A DNA stretch of 64,000 nucleotides. Source: Bacteroidales bacterium UBA4893 (lineage in GTDB: Bacteria; Bacteroidota; Bacteroidia; Bacteroidales; P3). Position numbers and translations under genes: made by a program. Below the pieces are notes generated by a model, which was given only the letters and a program-made list of their open reading frames with translations, made no database searches and had not been told where the DNA came from. Positions 26,519 to 34,705 of this stretch are shown here, piece by piece. Each line of letters begins with the position of its first letter. The stretch's first letter is position 1. The stretch is from NCBI GenBank assembly GCA_002399025.1, contig DHCV01000007.1, positions 98,083 to 162,082 of the forward strand, given 5' to 3'.

Positions 26519-27409
26519 TTAGTTTTTAGTTTTTATCATTTCATTTAGTTTCAATATATCCTTAGCCATTTTAACCATAGGAGGTCCAATGAATTTATTA
26601 TCTTTCATTGCTACTCCTTTGCCTTGTTTAACAGCTTCTTCGGATAATTCCAACATTTCTTTTGCCCAATTAATCTGCTCTTCAGAAGGGGAATAGTATT
26701 GATGAACTAATGGTAATTCTTTTGGGTTAAGCACCAACATACCTTCAAAACCTAATTTCCTTGAAAGTATCAGATTCTTTTCTAAATCTTCTAAATCATG
26801 AACCTTTATATGTACCGTATCAATTGGGACAACATTATTTGCTTTTGCCCCCATAGCAATCATTGCACGAGCAGTAAATATACTTTGTCCTTCGCTATCA
26901 TGCTGTCCCCCCAATTCAGTCATAAAATCCTCGCAACCAAAAGCTACTCCAACTAATCGTTCAGGACATGCAGTACAAATATCTTGAATATTCATAACAG
27001 CACCAGGTGTTTCAATAAGAGCAATTATTTTAAAAGTATGACGAGGTAATTTCTTTTCATATTCTATTGTTTCTAATAGCTTTCCAAAGAAATAAATATC
27101 TTCTCCCTTTTTAGCTTTAGGATATAGAAATCCATCTACTCCCTCTAATGCTAATTGATAAATATCTTGAAGCAAATGACCACTTTCTCTATCATTTACT
27201 CTTGGAAAAATAACTCTATTATCAAACTTTCCTGCTTTAAGGTACTTAATAATATTATCTCTTGCTATTTCTTTATTCTCTATAGGCTGTACTGAGTCTT
27301 CTATATCTAAAAGTAATACATCTGCATCTCTGCGTAATGCACTTTCAATTAAAGTCTCATTATGGGCTGGCACAAACATTAAGCTTCGCATTAATAAATC
27401 TGTTCTCAT
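26519..27409 (-). CDS. HpcH/HpaI aldolase, CitE-like CoA-ester lyase
   Basis: A TIM-barrel lyase of 296 aa. The motifs are MFVPAHNETLIESALRRDAD, LLLDIEDSVQP (metal-binding Asp/Glu), IALIETPGAV and GCEDFMTELGG. Relatives cleave or form malyl-CoA, citramalyl-CoA or beta-methylmalyl-CoA. The 4-bp ATGA overlap with the MaoC gene shows coupling. Its presence in a capsule locus suggests synthesis of an acyl donor for sugar decoration. Confidence 0.87.
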   Translation of the reverse strand: MRTDLLMRSLMFVPAHNETLIESALRRDADVLLLDIEDSVQPIENKEIARDNIIKYLKAGKFDNRVIFPRVNDRESGHLLQDIYQLALEGVDGFLYPKAKKGEDIYFFGKLLETIEYEKKLPRHTFKIIALIETPGAVMNIQDICTACPERLVGVAFGCEDFMTELGGQHDSEGQSIFTARAMIAMGAKANNVVPIDTVHIKVHDLEDLEKNLILSRKLGFEGMLVLNPKELPLVHQYYSPSEEQINWAKEMLELSEEAVKQGKGVAMKDNKFIGPPMVKMAKDILKLNEMIKTKN

Positions 27410-27870
27410 ACTTTATTTTGTTTTTTAATTAATACTTTTCTTCTAAAAGATATAACATCTTGCCCATCCTGATTATATCCAATTGTTTCAACATAAACAA
27501 TACCTCTATCTGTTTTCGTTTTAGAGTCATATTTATCCAAAATCTTTGTCTTTGCATAAATAGTATCATTTATAAAAACAGGGTATAAATGCTTTACATC
27601 TTCATAACCTAAATTTGCAATTGCTTTACCACTAACGTCTGGAACTGTCATTCCAACAACTAAAGAAAATACCAAAGTTCCTACAACTAATATTTTCCCA
27701 TGTTGATTCTTTTGTGCATAATCTAAATTTGTATGCACAGGATGATGATTCATTGTAAGAAGACTAAAAAAATTATTATCACTCTCAAAAATAGTTTTAG
27801 AAAGCGAATGTATTATTTCTTCCCCAACAATAAAATCCTCATAATATAATCCTAATATTGATTGTTTCAT
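27406..27870 (-). CDS. MaoC-like hot-dog hydratase
   Basis: A 154-residue single hot-dog domain: YYEDFIVGEEIIHSLSKTI, then NFFSLLTMNHHPVHTNLDYA, the MaoC signature with catalytic Asn/His region. It hydrates enoyl-CoA type substrates such as mesaconyl-CoA or crotonyl-CoA. It overlaps both neighbours by 4 bp (Wzx upstream, CitE-like downstream), so the acyl-CoA module is translated together with the flippase. Confidence 0.87.
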   Translation of the reverse strand: MKQSILGLYYEDFIVGEEIIHSLSKTIFESDNNFFSLLTMNHHPVHTNLDYAQKNQHGKILVVGTLVFSLVVGMTVPDVSGKAIANLGYEDVKHLYPVFINDTIYAKTKILDKYDSKTKTDRGIVYVETIGYNQDGQDVISFRRKVLIKKQNKV

Positions 27871-29405
27871 TTCTTAATCTTTAAAATTTTCAATGCAAAA
27901 GTATTTATAAATTTCCTTTCATTCGAATTAAACCCAATAAAATATATTGAAATAAGTAATAATAATTCCAATATACATGTGAATAAGATCTTATAAATCA
28001 AATTAACATTTTCATACATTGGTTCAAAAACAAATAATTGAATCGGGAGTGTCACTATAACAATATAAAAGCAAGGCATAAATGATTTCTTTAAGAATAA
28101 AATTGGAGAAATTTCTACTTGTTTTCTAGCAAAAAACAATCTTACTCCTAAAGTAAAAAATGCCAAAATAAATTTAATATAAAAAATAAATATTGGTGGA
28201 TAATCTAATTTAAAAAAGGCATAAGTAAGAAATAAATTTAATGATATAACAATGCTTACAAATATCTGATAATACTTATTTTTACCTGTTGCCATGATTG
28301 CAATTACTAAAGGCATACTTAATGCTTCAATGTAGGAATACCAAATCAAAAGTTTACAGAAAGCTGCGGAATATTCTGGTACAATTGTAAGCCATGTATT
28401 TAGAACTAAATCAATATTAAAGATTATAGGGACAGATATTATATACAACAAAAAAAATGAAGTTCTTGATGACTGATAAACAAGATTTTCCATTGATTTT
28501 AGCTCATTTGCAGCATAGCTCTTCATTATTTGAGGTCTGAAAGATGTTTGAAAATTATTTACAAACATAGATATTGCACCATTCACTTGATTTGTAATGG
28601 CTAATGCCGCATTTATTGTAACCCCATAAAAAATGTTTGCCACCATATTTACTCCTTGTGTAGTAAACATTTGAGAAATTTGCCCACAAATATTCCATCC
28701 TAAAAATCCAGAAATTTCCTTAAATAATATTTTATCCCAAAATAAAACATAATGTGCTTCTTTAAACTTTTTGGATGAATAAAAATAATACATAAAAAAA
28801 ACTATTAATGATACAGAGCACATTAATACAGAATACAGTATTAATTTATCGTATTTAATATAGAATAAAATAAATACTAACAACAATTTCAGGATTGCTT
28901 CGACTATACTAAAATAAGCATAAATACCCATTTTTTCTCTTGATAAAATAACAGAGTTATATGGTACAAGAACAATATTAATAAAAACATTAATAATAAC
29001 AAATTGAAACACTAAATTTGCTGCATTCATTCTGTCCTCAGGGATATTTAAAGAATTATTCAAAAACCACAAACCAAAAGTTTCTGCAAAAATCACAATA
29101 ATTAAGCCTATAAGTATATGTATATTCATAGCCATACTAAATACCCTATTTAGTTCATTTTGATTCCCCTTCCCTAATTCAATATTTAAGAATCTTTGAG
29201 TAGCCATAGACATAGCACTATTAAAAAATCCAAATAATGCAACTACACCTGCTACAACATTATAAACTCCAAAATCTTTGACTCCTAATACATCTAAAAC
29301 AACCCTTGATGTATAAAGAGTAACCAGCATTAAAACTATCATTCTAAAATATAATAAGATAGTATTTTTTGCTATTCTCTTTTTGTCAACTACATTTTTA
29401 TTCAC
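27867..29405 (-). CDS. wzx: Wzx-like polysaccharide flippase
   Basis: A 512-residue protein of the MOP/polysaccharide transport superfamily with 12 to 14 hydrophobic segments. The N-terminus (NTILLYFRMIVLMLVTLYTS) and the segment VVLDVLGVKDFGVYNVVAGV are typical of Bacteroidota Wzx proteins. It flips undecaprenyl-linked repeat units to the periplasm, where the Wzy-like protein at 23264 acts. Confidence 0.9.
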   Translation of the reverse strand: MNKNVVDKKRIAKNTILLYFRMIVLMLVTLYTSRVVLDVLGVKDFGVYNVVAGVVALFGFFNSAMSMATQRFLNIELGKGNQNELNRVFSMAMNIHILIGLIIVIFAETFGLWFLNNSLNIPEDRMNAANLVFQFVIINVFINIVLVPYNSVILSREKMGIYAYFSIVEAILKLLLVFILFYIKYDKLILYSVLMCSVSLIVFFMYYFYSSKKFKEAHYVLFWDKILFKEISGFLGWNICGQISQMFTTQGVNMVANIFYGVTINAALAITNQVNGAISMFVNNFQTSFRPQIMKSYAANELKSMENLVYQSSRTSFFLLYIISVPIIFNIDLVLNTWLTIVPEYSAAFCKLLIWYSYIEALSMPLVIAIMATGKNKYYQIFVSIVISLNLFLTYAFFKLDYPPIFIFYIKFILAFFTLGVRLFFARKQVEISPILFLKKSFMPCFYIVIVTLPIQLFVFEPMYENVNLIYKILFTCILELLLLISIYFIGFNSNERKFINTFALKILKIKK

Positions 29406-29491
29406 TTAAATTATCTATTGATGTGTTATTAATATCTATAAATTTCCAAAATACCAAATAGGGAATTTTATTCTATGTTTAAATATTTATG

Positions 29492-29923
29492 TTACAACCA
29501 TCTTGCGACACCTCCATGATGTGAACATGTTCCTCTCCTATTTCGGCTATAACTATATGTTCCGTCCCTACACAATGCTGTTGCTCCTGCTGGAGCTGAA
29601 TCATATGTTTTTGATGATCTAACACTTTTCTTTGTTGCATTGTTTTGAGCTTTGAAATTACTTGTTTTTACTAATGATTTATCATTAACTAGATATTTTG
29701 AATTGACATATCCAATATTCCCATTATAATATACTTTTATCCATTCACAATCACATTCCTCCTCCATTTTCACACTTGTACCTAATGGAATAGTGGATAA
29801 AATATTATATGAACTACCTGGACCTTCTCGCATGTTAAGATTCGCAGAAGTGTATTTAATCGTTTGTGCATTAATTACAACTACTATCAATAACTGTAAT
29901 AATAATAAAATAAATCTTCTCAT
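29492..29923 (-). CDS. secreted SH3b-DUF3761 protein
   Basis: A 143-residue protein with a signal peptide (RFILLLLQLLIVVVINAQ). A bacterial SH3 domain covers about residues 22-82 (NLNMREGPGSSYNILSTIPL, ending GYVNSKYLV). A basic linker follows, and then a DUF3761-like tail (CRDGTYSYSRNRRGTCSHHG). SH3b domains bind peptidoglycan or peptides in the periplasm. It has no obvious role in sugar assembly and marks the start of a non-sugar block between wzx and tviC. Confidence 0.87.
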   Translation of the reverse strand: MRRFILLLLQLLIVVVINAQTIKYTSANLNMREGPGSSYNILSTIPLGTSVKMEEECDCEWIKVYYNGNIGYVNSKYLVNDKSLVKTSNFKAQNNATKKSVRSSKTYDSAPAGATALCRDGTYSYSRNRRGTCSHHGGVARWL

Positions 29924-29959
29924 ATTTATAGGTTTTAAATTTAAATTATAGAATATATC

Positions 29960-30391
29960 TTATTTTAAAGCTTTTATTGTAGTATCAATTATTTCGAATA
30001 ATTCTTCGACTTGTTTTTGATTTATCTTGTCTGCATTTATTCCATCTATTGTTTTATTGATATATTTAACTTTTAAATTATTTTTATCAGCAAACTTGTT
30101 AAGAAATGTTCTTGTTCTTCCTTTAGTTCTTACGGCTGTTATTGCTATATCACAATTAGTTTGTTCAAAATATTTAATATTACTTTCAATAATAAAATCT
30201 GTATCTCCTCCAGTACAAATAGAAATTTTTATACCTCTATACAAATATGTTCTATTTCTATCTGTATTTTCATTCTCATTTCTTTCAATACATTCTCCAA
30301 ACTCATCAAGTTTGTGCATTAATAATTTTAAGGTTTGTGTTTTCCCAGTATTACTTCTTCCAGATAGAGCTATTATCTTTTTCATATTCAT
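29960..30391 (-). CDS. small P-loop NTPase-like protein
   Basis: A 143-residue protein opening with IIALSGRSNTGKTQTLKLLM, a Walker A GRSNTGKT near residue 11. The rest resembles a minimal P-loop fold (DIAITAVRTKGRT). No family is recognised. A second ATG two codons in is an equal start. It lies just downstream of the DUF4917 gene and may be part of the same accessory block. Confidence 0.6.
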   Translation of the reverse strand: MNMKKIIALSGRSNTGKTQTLKLLMHKLDEFGECIERNENENTDRNRTYLYRGIKISICTGGDTDFIIESNIKYFEQTNCDIAITAVRTKGRTRTFLNKFADKNNLKVKYINKTIDGINADKINQKQVEELFEIIDTTIKALK

Positions 30392-30450
30392 AATATTTTG
30401 TATTATATTTGCATTCCGATTCTGGTTACTTTATAAATCAAAAAAGGGTT

Positions 30451-30474
30451 TCGAATCCCTCACTTTCCTCTCCT
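30451..30474 (+). repeat. tRNA-3'-end-like direct repeat, copy 1
   Basis: Reads TCGAATCCCTCACTTTCC then TCTCCT. It matches 23 of 24 bases with copy 3 at 35941-35964. It looks like the T-loop, T-stem and acceptor end of a tRNA, probably tRNA-Ser, without the rest of the tRNA. It overlaps the last codons of the DUF4917 gene. Confidence 0.7.
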
Positions 30475-31788
30475 TTTTTGTTTTGTTGTATTATCAGTAT
30501 TTTCAGGCAATTTATAAGAAATGGATTCTGCATCAAATAAATGAATTGTTTTTGAGGGAAACTTAGTCAATGCAATTTCATAAGTACTGTCCTTAGATTT
30601 AGATAACGTTGATATATATAATGTATCTATCTTAGAATTATTGATTTGTTCAAATATATGGTTATCGTTATCAGCAAGTGAGGAACCAATTATTACCATA
30701 TTCCCAGATAATTCTCCAAGTTTACTTAAACATTTGCATAAATAAGGATTTTCATTAATTGCAGTTTCTTTGTCTTCTGACTGAAAAATACAAACGATTT
30801 CCTTTTCTTCACTATTAAGAATTTCTTCTAATCTTTGATATAATGCCTTATTAGAACTTTGCGTTATTTTCTTTATACTTTGACCATCTTTATATATGTG
30901 AAAGGCACCATGTAAAAAGAATAAATTTTGAGTAATACTATTCGTGTCAAATATAAATTCTTTATTATCACCTAAAAGATTATACTGTTTACTTCCATCA
31001 TCAACCTTTTTTAAGATACTATATTTTTTTTCTTCTTTTAATATTCTATCAACTACTTTTTGTATATATTTTTTCTTCCATTTTATATTGTTTATCCGAG
31101 CGTACTCTTCAATAGAATTAATAAACAAGTCTTTTTTTATTTTATTAAGTGGTCTTTCTGAAATATTATCTTTATCACCAAATTGAAACTTAATTGTACC
31201 ATTTTTTCTTGCTTCCTGTATCTCATTATAAATACTTTCAAATAGAATATTCTCTGTATCTATAAATAACTTTAAACTTGATTCAAATGCAATAATATTA
31301 TCTTCTAATTTATCTGCAGATTTGTAATTTAATAATAATAAATATAGAAGCAAATCATAATTAATAGTAAAGTAATTTGAAAAATTCTTAAGTAATAAAT
31401 AAACACCTTCATTTTTTTCTGCATACACATTTTTAATCTTTGATTTGATAATTGAATGTGCTGCTCGCATAAAGTCTAATTTAACATTATTGTGTATATA
31501 TTTCTTTAAGAAAACCGAATTAGGATTATTAATATCAATTGCATCTTGTAATTTACCAATAAGGAGTTCAATATTATAACCTGAGCTTTCTATTTCCTTC
31601 TCAATATCTTTATATATACTATCTTTATATATACTATCTTCATCATTAATCATTTTATCAAAAATATTCTTATAGCTTGTATCAACTCCAAGTCCTTGAT
31701 TAAAACCATTTCCTATTAGCAAATGATTTTCTTTATCATGAATTTCATCAAGAACTTGTTCGTATTTCAATAAAGATACTTCTTCCAT
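30460..31788 (-). CDS. DUF4917 family protein, SIR2-like
   Basis: A 442-residue protein with the DUF4917 hallmarks: HLLIGNGFNQGLGVDTSY near the N-terminus, a helical middle, NLFFLHGAFHIYKDG and near the end VIIGSSLADNDNHIF. This pattern is related to the SIR2/STALD Rossmann-like folds found in NADase defence effectors, but no catalytic pair is confirmed here. The gene is bounded almost exactly by tRNA-like repeats (30451-30474 and 31806-31827), and its final residues (KRRGK) are encoded by the repeat. An accessory or defence role is inferred. Confidence 0.7.
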   Translation of the reverse strand: MEEVSLLKYEQVLDEIHDKENHLLIGNGFNQGLGVDTSYKNIFDKMINDEDSIYKDSIYKDIEKEIESSGYNIELLIGKLQDAIDINNPNSVFLKKYIHNNVKLDFMRAAHSIIKSKIKNVYAEKNEGVYLLLKNFSNYFTINYDLLLYLLLLNYKSADKLEDNIIAFESSLKLFIDTENILFESIYNEIQEARKNGTIKFQFGDKDNISERPLNKIKKDLFINSIEEYARINNIKWKKKYIQKVVDRILKEEKKYSILKKVDDGSKQYNLLGDNKEFIFDTNSITQNLFFLHGAFHIYKDGQSIKKITQSSNKALYQRLEEILNSEEKEIVCIFQSEDKETAINENPYLCKCLSKLGELSGNMVIIGSSLADNDNHIFEQINNSKIDTLYISTLSKSKDSTYEIALTKFPSKTIHLFDAESISYKLPENTDNTTKQKRRGK

Positions 31789-31805
31789 ATGATTTATATA
31801 ATGAT

Positions 31806-31827
31806 GTTCGAATCTCTTACTCTCCGC
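31806..31827 (+). repeat. tRNA-3'-end-like direct repeat, copy 2 (diverged)
   Basis: Reads GTTCGAATCTCTTACTCTCC then GC. It matches 18 of 21 bases of the copy at 35940-35960 and 17 of 21 of the copy at 30450-30470. It sits 18 bp upstream of the DUF4917 start codon. Confidence 0.55.
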
Positions 31828-31948
31828 AATATCTTATAATAGTGAAAAGGGGAAATGTAAAAAATGATATGTAGTGCGATGTCGTTGTTTAATTTTTCAA
31901 ATAAACTCGTTTCGATCTGAAATTTAATAAGCCTAGTGAGCTCTTTTT

Positions 31949-32623
31949 CTAAGCTAGCATTTGATTTACTATACTATTTGTGTTATCAATGTATTTTCTA
32001 GGGGCTCCAGAAACTGTTTCCCTAACATTTTGTACATATGTATTAAATTCAGAATTACATTTCAATACAAAATGTTTAGATTTTCCACCATTTTTCATAA
32101 AAATCTCCAAATCACAATAATACTCATTGTTATTTTTTGCAAATTTTTCTACTGTATGATGTGCCACAACCCCATAGAAATATAAATTTTCTTCTAAAAG
32201 ATATGCATCAATTAGAGGTTGCCCAAATATCAGCTGATTGCTTAAATTCACAGTCATATTACCCATACTTATTGCTCCTTTTATTGGGAAGCCTAACTCT
32301 AATGATTTATTTAATATATCTTTAGCGATATTTGTAATGATTGTGAATGATTCATTTTCATTATTATTACTAAATACAACTATACTATCTGAAAAAATCA
32401 TACAATCTAGATTATTATCCTGACTTGATTGCATAATCACCTTTGAAAGTGATTCCAGATTTTCCAATATTTTACTATGTTCTTCACGAGACACTCTGTC
32501 TTTGAATCCCATAATATCCATATACAATAAAAATCGTTCTTTTGTAGGTTCTTTTTTAGGTTCAGAGAATGATTGTAATCCAACACCCTCTAAATTCCCA
32601 ACGTCTTCTATTTTTTTTGCCAT
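31949..32623 (-). CDS. class III nucleotidyl cyclase-like protein
   Basis: A 224-residue protein with a single cyclase-homology-type domain. RFLLYMDIMGFKDRV carries a candidate metal Asp at residue 36 and MIFSDSIVVFS the second at residue 79, a spacing typical of class III cyclases. FPIKGAISMG and LIFGQPLIDAYLLE follow the same pattern. Stand-alone cyclases like this are the signal-generating part (PycC) of Pycsar anti-phage systems, but other roles exist and the nucleotide specificity is unknown. Its ATG overlaps the stop of the GIY-YIG-like gene by one base (TAATG). Confidence 0.6.
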   Translation of the reverse strand: MAKKIEDVGNLEGVGLQSFSEPKKEPTKERFLLYMDIMGFKDRVSREEHSKILENLESLSKVIMQSSQDNNLDCMIFSDSIVVFSNNNENESFTIITNIAKDILNKSLELGFPIKGAISMGNMTVNLSNQLIFGQPLIDAYLLEENLYFYGVVAHHTVEKFAKNNNEYYCDLEIFMKNGGKSKHFVLKCNSEFNTYVQNVRETVSGAPRKYIDNTNSIVNQMLA

Positions 32624-32922
32624 TATTGTTTAGAATTATTGGATATTTCGTAACAATATACAATCGTTGGGTTAGTTCCTCCTCCTGCTCCACCCTTCAT
32701 ACCTAAGTCTAAAAAATATTTTTCAACTTTCCTTGCTGTATCTTCATTTATAGCAGTTCTGGTAATATACCATGAATTTTCCCTACTGACATTATGTTCT
32801 ACAAATAAACGTCTATGAACATCTTCAGTTATTCCTATATAAAAATCAGAATAATATTCTTTTCTACTTTTTTTAAGATGTTCCTTAATATCTTGCACAA
32901 TTTGATCAAAATTTTTTCCCAT
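32623..32922 (-). CDS. GIY-YIG-like small protein
   Basis: A 99-residue protein. SDFYIGITEDVHRRLFVEH resembles the YIG strand plus the Arg and His of the GIY-YIG nuclease helix; VEKYFLDLG supplies a candidate catalytic Glu, and the glycine-rich end MKGGAGGGTNP...VYCYE matches small stand-alone GIY-YIG relatives. It is translationally coupled to the cyclase-like gene. It might be a nuclease effector or an unrelated fold; no known Pycsar effector has this form to my knowledge. Confidence 0.5.
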   Translation of the reverse strand: MGKNFDQIVQDIKEHLKKSRKEYYSDFYIGITEDVHRRLFVEHNVSRENSWYITRTAINEDTARKVEKYFLDLGMKGGAGGGTNPTIVYCYEISNNSKQ

Positions 32923-32956
32923 AACTATCTTTATTATTAATTAATTTATTATTCTC

Positions 32957-33934
32957 CTATCTCAAATTCTCCCAGTACCAAGTACATGCTTCTTTTAATC
33001 CTTGTCGCATGGAGAATTTTGGATCGTAGTTTAATAGTGTTTTTGCTTTATCTACATTTGCAAGCGAATGTGGGATATCGCCTGCTCGGTTTGGTCCGTG
33101 AAGGACTTCTACATTGGCTATTTCTTTATCGTATGCTGAAAGGTATTCTTTTAGGTATTCTACTAATTGGTTTAGTGTTGTGCGTTCTCCAAATGCTGTA
33201 TTATAAACTTGATTTACTGCTTCTGGGTTTGTTGTGGTTAGTGCTCTTAGGTTCATTTGCACTACATTATCAACATAGGTAAAGTCTCTTGAGTATTCTC
33301 CGTCTCCATTGATTACTGGGCTTTCGTGAGTAATGAATTTCTTTACAAATAATGGTATTACTGCTGCATAAGCTCCATTTGGGTCTTGACGTCGTCCAAA
33401 TACATTAAAGTATCTTAGTCCTATACATTCCATTCCATAGGTTTTGGCAAATACATCTGCATAGAGTTCGTTTACATATTTTGTTATTGCGTATGGGGAT
33501 AATGGTTTGCCTATCTTATCTTCTACCTTTGGTAATGCTTTGCTATCTCCGTATGTTGAGCTACTGGCTGCATAGACAAATCGTTTTATTCCCTCGTCTC
33601 TTGATGCTACAAGCATATTTAGAAATCCTGATATATTTACATTATTAGTGGTTATTGGGTCATTTATGGAACGAGGAACAGAACCAAGAGCTGCTTCGTG
33701 AAGAACATATTCTTGATTCTTCACTGCTTTTCGGCATGTTTCCAAATCTCTTATATCTCCTTCTATTAGTGTAAAATTAGGATTGCTCAGGAAAGGCTGG
33801 ATATTCTCCCTCTTCCCTGTTGCGAAATTATCTAAGCAGGTTACTGTATTTCCTAAACGTAATAGTTCTTCAACTAAGTTAGAGCCTATAAAACCTGCTC
33901 CTCCAGTTACTAGTATTTTTTTATTGTTTATCAT
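32957..33934 (-). CDS. tviC: UDP-N-acetylglucosamine(uronate) C4-epimerase
   Basis: An extended SDR of about 325 aa closely resembling WbpP/TviC. It has KILVTGGAGFIGSNLVEELL, LHEAALGSVPRSI, AASSSTYGD with the catalytic serine and YAITKYVNELYA (YxxxK). The ATG at 33934 is preferred to a GTG at 33943 because the GTG falls in a dispersed 'gtccacgaatttacac' repeat. With the TviB-like dehydrogenase at 36059-37327 it would make UDP-GalNAcA from UDP-GlcNAc. The two genes are separated by the ATPase/DUF3226 pair, an unusual interruption. Confidence 0.88.
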   Translation of the reverse strand: MINNKKILVTGGAGFIGSNLVEELLRLGNTVTCLDNFATGKRENIQPFLSNPNFTLIEGDIRDLETCRKAVKNQEYVLHEAALGSVPRSINDPITTNNVNISGFLNMLVASRDEGIKRFVYAASSSTYGDSKALPKVEDKIGKPLSPYAITKYVNELYADVFAKTYGMECIGLRYFNVFGRRQDPNGAYAAVIPLFVKKFITHESPVINGDGEYSRDFTYVDNVVQMNLRALTTTNPEAVNQVYNTAFGERTTLNQLVEYLKEYLSAYDKEIANVEVLHGPNRAGDIPHSLANVDKAKTLLNYDPKFSMRQGLKEACTWYWENLR

Positions 33935-34069
33935 TTTGTCCACGAATTTACACTAATTTACACGGATTTTTCTATGTATAAAGTAGAGTTGTTGAGGCGT
34001 TTAGTTATCCTCAAATTTAATCAGACTCTTGCTTTAACAAGTAGCGTATATATTATTTACGAATTATTA

Positions 34070-34705
34070 TTATTGATAAAGTTCTTCTAACCAATTTATA
34101 AAATCATTTGCTTTATCAGAATTTGGATCTAATATTTTTGCAGTGATTGCTTGTCCCATTGGCTTTCCTGGTTCGTCTTGCCATGCTAAGAAAGAATGTA
34201 TTTTTGCTTTAGCTCTATGAACAGTTTTATATCTCTGAATATTTCTTTTTTCCAAAGAATTTAATACTTGTTCTGCTTCTTCCATTAATACATCGTTATC
34301 AACTGCTAACTTTGCAACAAAGTCTTCCAACATACCCTCTGTATTATTGTTGGGCATTATCCACACTCCAATTTTTGGAGAGTAGTTTTCTGATGGTTTT
34401 AGTACAAGACCTTTTGGAGGCAATTCATTGGGAATATCTTTATATTTATTGGATTTACTAACTTTTTCTTTTATGCTTTCCCATCTCCCTTGAATATTTG
34501 TATCAGCATCAACAACTAATCCTACATAATCGTATTTTGTAGATTGTTCATTTATTGATAAATCAAACATTTTAACAGCATTTTCAATTGAATCATAATC
34601 TTGCACAAAGAAATTTTCTTTAACATTACGACACTTACAAAGATTGCAAACAACATGTAGGTCATCTTTTCCTTCAACTAATAGGATATTTCTATAATTC
34701 TTCAT
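34070..34705 (-). CDS. DUF3226 TOPRIM-like protein
   Basis: A 211-residue protein. NILLVEGKDDLHVV carries the TOPRIM Glu at residue 11, YVGLVVDADTNIQGRW the Asp pair, and the later MPNNNTEGMLEDFV segment is diagnostic of DUF3226. TOPRIM domains of this kind act as nucleases in OLD-type systems. The start overlaps the stop of the ATPase gene (ATGA, 4 bp). Together they form a split OLD-like ATPase/nuclease pair, plausibly anti-phage. Confidence 0.8.
   Translation of the reverse strand: MKNYRNILLVEGKDDLHVVCNLCKCRNVKENFFVQDYDSIENAVKMFDLSINEQSTKYDYVGLVVDADTNIQGRWESIKEKVSKSNKYKDIPNELPPKGLVLKPSENYSPKIGVWIMPNNNTEGMLEDFVAKLAVDNDVLMEEAEQVLNSLEKRNIQRYKTVHRAKAKIHSFLAWQDEPGKPMGQAITAKILDPNSDKANDFINWLEELYQ

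Noticed and set aside
29492..29923. SH3b-DUF3761 protein as part of the neighbouring defence-like genes
   Set aside because: It has a signal peptide and a domain pairing known from ordinary secreted proteins; nothing ties it to defence.
30440..30480. tRNA gene suggested by the TTCGAATCCC motif (also at 31806 and 35941)
   Set aside because: No acceptor 5' strand, D-arm or anticodon arm is present before any copy, and the T-stem does not pair; they are fragments.
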